DNA from: Rhexocercosporidium sp. MPI-PUGE-AT-0058
Taxonomy: Eukaryota > Ascomycota > Leotiomycetes > Helotiales
DNA: 64,000 bases
Direction: 5' to 3'
NCBI GenBank assembly: GCA_020746875.1
Contig: JAGTJL010000028.1
Coordinates: 310,001-374,000, forward strand
The number at the start of each line of letters is the position of its first letter. The first letter of the stretch is position 1. The position numbers and the translations under genes are program-made. This document shows positions 47,662 through 57,323 of this stretch, piece by piece. The notes beneath the pieces were generated by a model that was not told the DNA's origin, ran no database searches, and saw only the letters and a program-made list of their open reading frames with translations.

Positions 47662-47961
47662 ATGGTCTCAGAACTCACAACATTCCATCCATTCCCCCGT
47701 CTCCCAGATGAGCTCCGTCTCCTAATCTGGAACCTCGCCTCTGCCCACCCACGAACCGTCACCATCCACGCCTATCCACGCCAGACACAAATCGCCGAAT
47801 ATCTGATCTCACCCTCTCCCATCACAGCTCCTCTCCACACATGCCGCGAATCCCGAACTGAGGCACTCACCACCTACACCAAAGCATTTCACTACCCCAA
47901 CAACCCTCGATACACATTCGTGAATTTCCACGTCGACACCATCAGGCTTGTTGATTCATGA
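47662..47961 (+). CDS. 2EXR-domain protein, probably truncated
   Basis: From ATG 47662 to TGA 47961, 99 residues: MVSELTTFHPFPRLPDELRL, IWNLASAHPRTVTIHAY, then PLHTCRESRTEALTTYTKAF and FVNFHVDTIRLVD. The FPRLPxELRLxIW start and the HxCRESRxEAL helix are the signature of the fungal 2EXR domain. Family proteins are usually two to three times longer, and I could not find the rest in the following kilobase. It is either a short paralogue or a truncated gene. No signal peptide. The role of 2EXR proteins is not established. Confidence 0.6.
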   Translation: MVSELTTFHPFPRLPDELRLLIWNLASAHPRTVTIHAYPRQTQIAEYLISPSPITAPLHTCRESRTEALTTYTKAFHYPNNPRYTFVNFHVDTIRLVDS

Positions 47962-50877
47962 TGATCTGACCTCATGAAGTTGGATGGCCCGCTCTGTCCT
48001 TCTTCGAAGTCCGCTCTTTGCTACCACGTGACTATGAACTGTATTTTTTCTAGGCGGATTGAGTACCCTTTCTTTGGCGTCAGCACAGGGCGAAAGACGC
48101 AATTTACTTGAGAGGCTGATTCTAAATGTAACTTTGTTGGTCATACTCTGACTTGCTTTGTGCCCGTAGGGTCAGATCCATTCTACAATGAACACGCGCG
48201 AATGTATGTCCTTCAGCGCTTCTTCTTGAGGGAACTTGAGTCCCTAGCACTTCTCACTCAACTTTCTCTCCAGTATCTCGTTCTCAATTTCTTCTTCCCT
48301 TCTTCGTCGTATAATTATCCAAAATCTTCTCCCTCGTCAGATACAGCTCTGTTGATTACCGCGTCACAACTTCTGATTCAATCCTCTTAAGAACTATGCT
48401 TACAATATCTATCGCAGTCAAATGAACATGTCCTAACATGAAGATGGTAGTCGTACGCGAGTACAACTTTCCCCCTTTTCGAACCCCTCACCACGAGCAC
48501 TTTCCCAAAAGAATAACACCACAGCCGCAATCATTGGATAGAATGACGATGGGTTCAAAAGCACACGACTCGGAAAGGAGCCTCGCGAAACAGTGTGATG
48601 GAAAATGAGAATTTCTCAGCACAAAGACTTCAACCCTCCTTTGGTCACCATGCTACTCAACCTAAGCCTCATCAATCTTGGTCATGAAGAAAATCCGGCT
48701 GCCAACGTTGTTTACGGAATTTTCAAACTGAGGTATACCTTCTATCCCCACATTGTGGCGTTCATGATCCCGCACGGGGAGATTTGGTCCATGTCGTGTG
48801 CCACTGGTAGCACCACCTTCAAATCTCCGAATTATGTAGGCAACTTATTTGATTTGCTCTCTATAATTTTATCTTTGATTACCGTTGACGAAGTTGCAAA
48901 CCAACAACACGGCAAAATCATATGTCTCAAAGCACAACGTCAACAAAGGAACGTAGATAGATTGTTGCCATCTTGCCAAGCATGCGGGGTCGGGAGGATG
49001 TGCCGTCTGGGCTGACAGGTCCACTTGGCGAGCCGTGTTACCCACGCTGGGTATCTTGGGACTCGTCATCGCGAATACGATTTTACGATTTCGCAAGATT
49101 TGATTTTGAGAATATTCACAAAAAAACATCAAGTATATAGATTTCTCAGTCTATCCCAGTCCAGCTTGCTCTTAGACCCTCCTAAAAATCAAAATCGCGC
49201 CGCGCTTCAAAATGGTATCTGATGGCAAGAACCTCTCCCTAATAACCCCTTTCACCGTGCCTCCCTCATCTTTCCTTCCTCCTCAACCCAGTCCATCCAG
49301 TTTTTCACTCAAACTCCTTCTCCAGTGCCCATTCCCACATCCATCCCCTATATTTCACTCACTCATAACCCTCCTCACACTCCTCCCCCTCCTCCCTGCT
49401 CCTCCCAGACCATACGCATACGCATAGCTATTATCGCTCCTCCCAACGCCCGACTCCATGCTTCCGATTCTCGCGACTCCGTCCCGGGGCTCACTGTCAT
49501 CTCCAGATCTTGAGTTTATGGAGGAGATAACGGGACCGAAATGTCGGCGGGTCGAGAGGGAGGCTCCCATGTTGTGTTTTTTGCTTGTGGATGATGATGA
49601 TGATGATGACGAGAGGTTGTTTTAAGATAGATGTCTCGTTGAGGAGCGAGTGAATTACTTTGTGGTAGGTTTCTTACTTCTCGAGTAAGTGAAAGTATTC
49701 GAAAAGTGTGTGTTCCTGACAGACAAAGTTCTTGAATCTCGAAAATTTAGTGCGAGTCCAGACCCTTTAAACCCACCCCATCGGACCCAGACATCCCTCC
49801 ATCTCATTCATCATCGCCTCTCTTCTCCTCCATCTAACCCCTTACGTATGCATGTCTCCTGTCCACGCATCGTCCAATAATTATCACACTCTCCTCCACA
49901 ACAGGGGTAGGCGGAAACATGGCTCTTAAGCGACATCAGCCATGCCCTTAGCGCAGGACCCTGGACACTTGGAGGAATTCTCATTGGCCGGATGTACGAT
50001 TCCAAGTACCAAGAATAGCTCGACGTGCCGTCTAGGGCTGAGCCGAGCTGCGGCTGGGGACTTAAGGGCAGGGGGTGATGGATTTGGCTGCATCTTGGAG
50101 AGGACCTGAAGATACCACGAGATGTAGTTGGAATTGGTGGAGACAAGTCAGTGGATGATCGTGTGAAGTCAAAGTGGTTGTGCGATGAAATTCAAGGAGT
50201 GCGAGGTACTTGATTTGAGCTGAGTTCCCTCAGCCGAGATTTCTTCCCATGTCAGCTTGCAATTAGATGTGGTTCAACTTTGCCAAGATATCACTATCTG
50301 ACTGTTGTATTGTTCTGTAGAGCTCATGTCCTGTAGCAAAAGATGGCCGTAAATATTATTATATTTTCCGATTCGCAATTCAGTTTCAAAACAGAAGTCT
50401 TGCACTGCTTAGGTTTTTAGCTTAGTCTTTGTCGCGTGAGCTTGCCACCAGAGGATCGCAACAAAGCCCCTTGATTGAACAACTCTGAATCTTCGGGGCA
50501 ACAGAACCAGGCAGATCATCTCTCCGTCGACAACACTGACCCAGTGAAGCCTTGTATGCTTTCCAGACTAGAAATTATTTCTCCCATGTCGAAGGGGGCA
50601 TATGGGCTAGGTACACGATAGGTAAGGTTGAGAGTGAGCACCAAGAAGGCGATCATGCCTTGAATCCACATTCCAGCATGAGAACAGCTAGCAACAACCA
50701 CAATTTTCATTGCAGGGTAGACATTTCTGAAATAACAACGACTAGATACACGCCCATACACCTCGATCCCTTATGTACCTCAACATTGCATCTTCAAAAA
50801 TCAAATCAAGGCTTCCAAGCATCCCGCTATCCCTCCACCACTCCACGATCTGAAACGACATATGATCCTTAATTCAA
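47962..50877. other. Gene-poor stretch with a (GAT)n microsatellite
   Basis: Several short frames, none with a recognised domain. The longest (48605-49015, plus, 136 residues) may be chance or a small unknown gene. A pyrimidine-rich tract spans about 49240-49420. A perfect GAT microsatellite lies near 49590-49609. No transposon termini seen. Confidence 0.4.
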
Positions 50878-52288
50878 TCACATTTCAACCCTTCTCTCCC
50901 ACCTGCTTGGTGCTTCAACGGGCTGCTGTGTTAATGCAGGCGGCACATACCCACCCTGACTTTGTGCAGGAGGCGGACTCGGACTACCTGCCCACTCTCC
51001 ACCTCCAGTAACAGTCCCTTGTTGAACAGTCACAGGGTTCTTGTACTCCGCAACGGGAGTCTGCTGTTGAGCTTGTGGTGTATATGCAGGCGCTCCTCCA
51101 CTTCCGCCAGTACCATATCCTATTCCTTCTACAGCAGCAGCACGCTTCGATTTTCTCGCCCCAAGGACCTTCCACAACAGAAAGGCAAAGAGGAGGAGAA
51201 CGGCCACAGCACCAATTGCAACGCCCACTTTCGCACCAGTGGAGAAAGAGGATTTCGATTTCGTGCTGCTGTTTGTATTTCCCCCAGACTCGCTGCCGCT
51301 TGACCCTGATCCCGAATTCGAAACATTGGTCGCCGTGGCGGTAGCAGTTGATTTGACCTCGGTGGTTATAGTTGTCACAGCTCCTCCTTTCAATGTACTC
51401 GTCACGGTCTTCGTCGCACTGGTGGGCACAGGATTCGTGTTGCCGCCGGCTGTTAACGCTGCACCACCAACCTGGCTCGCAGCAGTTGCAACCAACGAAC
51501 TGGCGACGACTTGGTCCGTAGGCACGCATAAGCCTGCGTATCCACGAGTGGGAAGGACGCCGTATTGCCCGGGTTCGCAGCAGAAATATTGTGCACCGGT
51601 TAGGACGTACATGTTCCAAGTTGAATTGGCGCAAACGGGGAGGTTTTCGACGGTGGAAAAACAATCGGAGCCTACAAACAGCTGTCAGTATATTTTCTGG
51701 TAGACGCGAAGAAACATTTAGGAAAAGGATTTGTAGATGGACAAGAGGTCTCCAGTTAGGTGCGGGAGCTAGGTTTGGAGGACTTGGCCAGGCCAGAGGA
51801 TGTCGGCGCTTGTATGGACCGAAAGCATCTCTCCAATCCAATCTCCCATTCTAAAGTCTGCAAAGCTTCGAGGACATAGTGGTCGTCGACCGCATACATA
51901 TGCACGCTAGCATCCTTCGGGCAATTCCTACAGTCCCGAGACGACTACGATACCAAGATCTTCCTCCCAAAATCCCCTTGCCAACAATCGACGGCCAAGA
52001 TTAAAGAGGGCAAAACTCACCAGTTGGACAACAATAAGGATAGATGGTTCCATCACACAGCTGGCCCTCAGGACAACAAGTTGGGTTCACGGTGCCTGAG
52101 CGCGTCGAGCATGCAACAGGGGCTATGACAGGACAGTCTGCTCCCGGTAGACTAAGAGCCCATCCACCTTGATACGCTGCGCGGTGCTGGAGAGATTGAG
52201 CTGCGAGGGGTGCGAGTTGGTATGCTTGGGTGAGGCTTGAGAGAAAAGGAAAGAGCATAACTCTGCCGAGGAGGTGACTTGGAGACAT
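50878..52288 (-). CDS. Single-pass membrane protein with Cys-rich ectodomain
   Basis: Two exons on the minus strand: 52288-52021 and 51671-50878 (donor GTGAGT, acceptor GTAG, in phase), about 353 residues. The intron is 349 bp, long for this window, so an unseen micro-exon is possible. The start at ATG 52288 gives a signal peptide (MSPSHLLGRVMLFPFLSSLT). The ectodomain has paired cysteines (PTCCPEGQLCDG, YPYCCPTG, then QYFCCEPGQYG). A Ser/Thr-rich stalk follows. A membrane segment lies near residues 236-259 (VGVAIGAVAVLLLFAFLLW), followed by a basic anchor and a Pro/Gln/Gly-rich tail of about 94 residues. The layout resembles fungal surface sensors, but no family is recognised; the function is open. 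Confidence 0.8.
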
Positions 52289-53081
52289 TGCGAACGAGTT
52301 CCTGGGGGAAATCGGTAGGTTTGAACCGATGGACAGAGACGGTGAAGGCAATCGGGGCACAAGGTCAGCAAGAAAAGAAGGGCAGAGCAGCGATGTGATA
52401 TATGAAGGAATGGAATCCTTCGAGCCAAAGGAAAGTCTTAGAGCCAACTAAGAGTTCGGGCCTAACCAGCTCAGAGAAAAAGCCTCCACAGTCTCGCGCC
52501 GTCGACTCGACCAGCCTAACCTGTTCCTCGCATTTCCACAATTTCACATCAAATGACAAAGGCAGATAAAGTCAGTGGAAGCGAATCAACACCACCTGAA
52601 TCTCGCAGCAAATCAAATCAGGACCCACGAAGTCAATCATTCGGGAGCCTGGCAGGAAGCACAGCCACAGAATCCCACATCAAATATCAGAGACGTCGAC
52701 AAGAATAGCAGACGACAAATGAAAACACGAAGAGAGTAGGGAATGGGTACGGCTGGACAGCGAGGCTTGCAGATAAATCCGAAAGTTGCGGGGATGTAAT
52801 TGGTCGCTCGACTGTGGCTTAAGCCATGAGATGGCAACTGCCGTTGAATATGGGAGAAGATACCCAAGTCTCAAACGACATTAGATTAGGGTTGAATCTG
52901 GCACTTACTGCAGATTTAGGGTCGCGACAGAAGAGAAAAGTTGTCAGTTTAAGATTCTGACATTAACATTTGTCGATTGTCAGCGCGCAGGGATGACATT
53001 GGGTGGTTCGGAAGGCCAAGAATACCACTACTTTCATCAGCCATAGATATCGTATCCAAACACAAACTCCCCATTCCACTA
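52289..53081. promoter_or_regulatory. Upstream region of the membrane-protein gene
   Basis: No gene. It lies between two minus-strand genes and should hold the promoter of the membrane protein and the terminator of the DnaJ gene. No specific sites recognised. Confidence 0.4.
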
Positions 53082-54365
53082 TCAGGTGCTCGAATCGAAG
53101 TCTAGAGAAAACATTGAGTCCTGCATTTCCCCTGGTTCACTCAACATCCATTGGTGATGCTCCTGCAAGAGCTTCAAGTCCCGGTAGCAACTATTACACA
53201 CGACCATTCCACAACCAGGACACATTGCAGCTCCACATTCAGCGATGATGTGGAAAGCGTTCTGGTCACAGCGCCCACACGTATGCTCACCACCAACCCG
53301 CTCCCAGTCACCCGGTTCATGCCAAGGTCCCTCGGTTGGGCCGGGTATCGACGACACGGCTGCTTCTCGGACTCGACCCAAAACATTCCAGCGGTTGATT
53401 GTAAGACCTTTGCGATCCAGGATGCAAAATAGCGGCGTATTCATGTCTCTCGGTCCAAGAATTTCGAGCACCTCCTGCACTCTTTCCTGTCTGGCTCTGG
53501 ACTCGTCAACTTCATACCATTGCCCCTCCCACTTCAACTCCTTGGTCAACCTCTCGAGTTTCTTCTTGCTCTGGTCAATCCCGCCCATTAAACGAGATAT
53601 ATATGCTCGTCTGGCCTGGAACAATTTTTCCAATATCACGCGGTCGTGATCCCCAGGAATGGCTCCCGACGTTCTCGAGCGCTTAATAGCATCCCGAAAC
53701 ACACCTTCGACATACACCTCAGTCTCGTTGCTTTGATTTTGTAGCTCCTTCTCCGCCTCGTTCAACACTTTTCTCGTTTCGGATATCTCAGTCAAGATAC
53801 CCAAGTTCCTCTGTCGGTATTCAAACCAAGTCTGAAGCCTAGCACGATACTCTTGGCTCGCGGCAGCCTTCCAGATCACAGCTCTAGATTTTCTGGTAGC
53901 TTCATCGGCAACGCGAGCCTGTGCCTCTTCCTCTTCACTCACAGCTGAAGAGCGGCTTTCGCGTCTGAAGCGTGCGCTCGCTTCTCGATCGATGTCCTCT
54001 CTTCTTCGACGAGCTTTCTCTGCCCAGTCCTCTTGATCACCATCGTGTTCATATCCCCAATTCGAACTCCCACTCCAATTTGCAAACCCGCCTCCACCAA
54101 AGCTCGACTCCCACCACCTTTCATTCCCACCCCTCCTCACTCGAAACACGTCATACTCCGTCCTACTCCTCACATCACCGAGAATCTCCCAGGCGCGAGA
54201 TAACTCCTGGAACTTCTGTGTCGCACCGGCAAGATCGTCTCGGTTCTTATCGGGGTGGAATCTCAGCGCTAGGCGTCTGTAACTCTCCTTTATCACTGAG
54301 ATTGGGGCCGTCGGGCTGACTTCGAGAATCGCGTAGTAGTCTGGGGATGCTAGGGGTCGTGCCAT
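53082..54365 (-). CDS. DnaJ (J-domain) protein with C-terminal Cys cluster
   Basis: Uninterrupted 427-residue frame. The J domain spans about residues 9-73 (DYYAILEVSPTAPISVIKES) with the HPD motif at 37-39 (RFHPDKN), which stimulates Hsp70 ATPase. A charged helical region follows, with EKARRRREDIDREA and likely coiled coil to about residue 290. A C-terminal cysteine cluster (about 357-392: CGRC, CGAAMCPGCGMVVCNSC) looks zinc-binding but is not the classical type I DnaJ zinc finger. The G/F-rich stretch is short. The architecture fits a type III, specialised J protein. Partner and location unknown; no signal peptide. The gene looks intact and is normal in base composition. Confidence 0.9.
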   Translation of the reverse strand: MARPLASPDYYAILEVSPTAPISVIKESYRRLALRFHPDKNRDDLAGATQKFQELSRAWEILGDVRSRTEYDVFRVRRGGNERWWESSFGGGGFANWSGSSNWGYEHDGDQEDWAEKARRRREDIDREASARFRRESRSSAVSEEEEAQARVADEATRKSRAVIWKAAASQEYRARLQTWFEYRQRNLGILTEISETRKVLNEAEKELQNQSNETEVYVEGVFRDAIKRSRTSGAIPGDHDRVILEKLFQARRAYISRLMGGIDQSKKKLERLTKELKWEGQWYEVDESRARQERVQEVLEILGPRDMNTPLFCILDRKGLTINRWNVLGRVREAAVSSIPGPTEGPWHEPGDWERVGGEHTCGRCDQNAFHIIAECGAAMCPGCGMVVCNSCYRDLKLLQEHHQWMLSEPGEMQDSMFSLDFDSST

Positions 54366-55782
54366 GCCATTGCTCGACTGAAATCGAATTCCAACGTCAG
54401 GGAACGCACGGGCATACTCCAGCAGAGCAATGCTCCCCAGCCATTGATAAAGGAGCGAAAGAAGGAGAGGGAGGGTGTGTTGGCTGCAGCCTCGCTTTTG
54501 TTGGGGATGTGGACGAGATGCGGATGGGAGATAATAGCTCGGCTTGATAAAGAGAGGGACCAGTGGAGTAACGCCTTATCCTACGTGCCGCGGCTCATGC
54601 AGCTTCAGATCCTCAACTCTCCACCAGAATCGCAGAATCCCAACCGGCTATTTGGGAATTACGGGGTCCGAGCTATCTGCCAACCAATCGCGAAATTGAT
54701 CCACCCGGCCTGTCGAGAAGATCTGCAGGTATGTGGTGGGGAGTGATCTGTTTGGAGGCGAGGAGGCTTGCTGCCATTCTGCATCGGGACTACTGGAGAG
54801 TAATCAGCTTGTCTCTGGACGGCTTCACCAGGCCGAGGTTTAGAGGTCGTTGAGGTTTGGTGATTGGTGGATTTGCGATGAGGCAGCTTTCTAAGCGAGT
54901 GGGCCGACTGAAAATAGCTCGAGGGGAAGATGGAGCGATATCATGTGATTATCCCCCCCTTTGACATCTAGGCCACCCAGATGCGGCTCGGCTCTTGGGG
55001 CTGGCGTGGGATTTTCAGCAAGGTTCAACTTGACAGCTCCGTCAATAACCTTTCTTTCTAGATCTATTCTGGAAATACTGGAAGTTGCTTATCTTTAGTT
55101 CCACTCCTTAACTCGACGGTGCGGTGGCAGATTTTAGCCGAGGCTCAAAATAATGGTAGTGAAAATCGGTTGTAGTCTAGCTTTGGAAGCCCTTTTCTCG
55201 AAGAAGGAAAGGATTGATTCTAAAATTCGTAAAGCAACCTATCACACCTTTTCATGTGCTTGTCTTGTCGATGAGCTAACTTTTTAGCAAACTGAGTTTG
55301 GCTAGTGCCGGCGATTTCCCATACAAACTCTTTTCAAACAGGAGTACGGATTGAAGATCACTCCAATTGGGGATGTAGGTACAGCCCTTCGTGCTTGGCG
55401 AAAAGGGGTCGCAGTGATTGACTTCATTTTGAATTCGTATATTTCATTCTCGCAAGCTTGAACGAGCGTTGTTTCGGCTGGAACTTACAGGTTTGAAGTC
55501 GGCAGACAAAAATCTGCTACAAGCCTCCTATGTCCTAGGAGAAAGTCTAAACATCCATGTTGTAATGATATTAGATATCAAAGTCTAGAGATTGCTAGAG
55601 TTTAAAGTCTGCGTGGCCTTTTGCTCTAGCTACAAGTCGGGTTGGCACCTCATAGATGATGCATCAAACCAAACCAGGAATTGTGAATTGCGAATAAAAT
55701 TGATGCGGGGATTTAAACACGGGAAGATAATGCGATAAGTTCCGCCATGCCATGCTCCTGAATTTTCTCCAGCAAGAAGTGA
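54366..55782. other. Intergenic region upstream of the DnaJ gene
   Basis: No gene recognised. The first few hundred bases should contain the DnaJ promoter. Remaining sequence is non-repetitive with only short frames. Confidence 0.45.
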
Positions 55783-56559
55783 ATGTCAACAATGTCGCGT
55801 AATTTTTGGGTGATATGGCCGCTGTGTGGGGGTCCTTTGGCTCCGTCTTTCCTTCGACGACCTACCAACGTTGAGGTCTTCCCACAAGACAACACAACAC
55901 CACAATTCGTACTGAAGAAACTCACAGCTCCAGCTCCGCACATCATGGAGACGCTTGACTGTACCGAAGACTTTGAACGGAGACATTTGGTGCACGGTAT
56001 CCAAAAAGGCAAGTTTTGACTGTTGATCTTATGCGTGCTTAAAATCTGACCATTCAACCCAGATCGCACAGACGTGCCAGCAGACGAACACGAGCTCGCA
56101 TGAAAAGAGAAGTGTGATCATTCTCGATGAAGCATGCCACCGTGCGGTCCCCACTTTGCTGATCCCTATTTACTCTTCGTAGAGTGAAATCGAACGATTC
56201 GACCTGTCTCACGAGAGTTCATCACCATCCTCAAGCCACTAGGGCTCAGATACCTCAGCGTTAGGCCTGTGTCTCTTCGCAGGAAAGTCTCCCGGCCGAA
56301 CTTTACTCAGAAGATCCTTTCTATGGTGCCATCCTAGACTGCATTGAAGAAGATACATGCCGCTAAATACGGCCGTCCTTACAAATCAGTCATGGTGGTC
56401 CTCGGGGCTGTTCCTGATCTCCCAGAGAATTACGAAGTGGTGAAAGACTTTAGTAAGTGGAGTCTTTTTATTTATAAATCTGATGGGGTGGGAATTTATG
56501 AGAAGCGTTCAAGCGTGGCTGCGAGATGGTCGAACGTCGACTCGGTGGTGGAATGGTAG
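55783..56559 (+). pseudogene. Small unrecognised gene, nonsense-broken
   Basis: The frame reads RPTNVEVFPQDNTTPQFVLK, PHIMETLDCTEDFERRHLVH and GIQK. Then a probable 54-bp GC-AG intron (56009-56062; donor GCAAGT, branch CTGAC) leads to RTDVPADEHELA, and the same frame continues through REFITILKPLGLRYLSV and KSVMVVLGAVPDLPENYEVV to 56559. Internal stops: TGA at 56101, 56128 and 56185, and TAG at 56335. Three of the four look like CGA to TGA, unlike the CAA/CAG/TGG pattern further left. No known domain. The start is uncertain; ATG 55945 is also possible. Confidence 0.45.
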
Positions 56560-57323
56560 AGGTGATTGTAAATGTGATGGACATCGAGACGGACCTTGGT
56601 ACTTTTTAAATCATCGTAGGAAATGGACTGAGCTGTCAATTCTTGTGCTTGGAGTTCAATGGCCTGGATCCTAATGTAAGTCTCTTTATTACAAAGAACC
56701 CTTGAATCTTGATTCGAAGGAAGACAGCGCTCCTTCAAAAGAAATAAGGAAAATTCATCATAGCTGATTACCTTAGACACTTAAAATCTTGATAGTTTTG
56801 GCGTAGACGAGTACACTAAATGCTGTTGAGCTTGGATTGTACGGAGTACATCTAGGAGTGGTGAGTCCTGAGTATAAAGTGACAGATCCGGACTACGATA
56901 CAGGCAAATGTCTCATGAAATACATCCACTCGCAACGACTAGGTGGTTCCTTGAGAGTTACGTTGGGTAGTTGAACACAACTTTTTTTTTCGTCGTCCCA
57001 AGGTCGGTTAGTAAGCTCGCCGCTTTTACTCAGGCGCTAATCACCCTCAGCTCACCCTCTCCACACCCAGCTCACCTGAGCAGCCTTAGCAACCTGAGCA
57101 GTCCCTGAGTAGCCTCTGAGCAGTACCCACTTCTCACACAACGCATTTGATCTCTAATCAGGCTAGATATAGACTAGGGTGTCGCTGGAACCTCGGCTAA
57201 TCTGCCACGACATCTGACCTGTTTATTATACAGCACAGAGCACTTACAGTCTTATTACACACTATCCATCCCATCCCTCGTCCCGCCCTGTTCGTAGGTG
57301 GGGCACAGTCCACGCTATAAGCC
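56560..57323. promoter_or_regulatory. Upstream region of the HET gene with CCTGAGCAG-like repeats
   Basis: Holds CCTGAGCAG at 57075 and 57093, CCTGAGTAG at 57104 and CCTCTGAGCAG near 57113, within about 50 bp, and two AGCTCACC words just before. These may be transcription-factor sites or slippage products. No gene in this interval. Confidence 0.4.

Noticed and set aside
48605..49015. 136-residue plus-strand frame
   Set aside because: No motif, no clear promoter or intron context; kept only as a remark in the gene-poor stretch.
50962..51854. Several open frames on both strands overlapping the membrane-protein gene
   Set aside because: They lack domains, and the chosen frame alone gives a signal peptide, membrane helix and in-phase splice.
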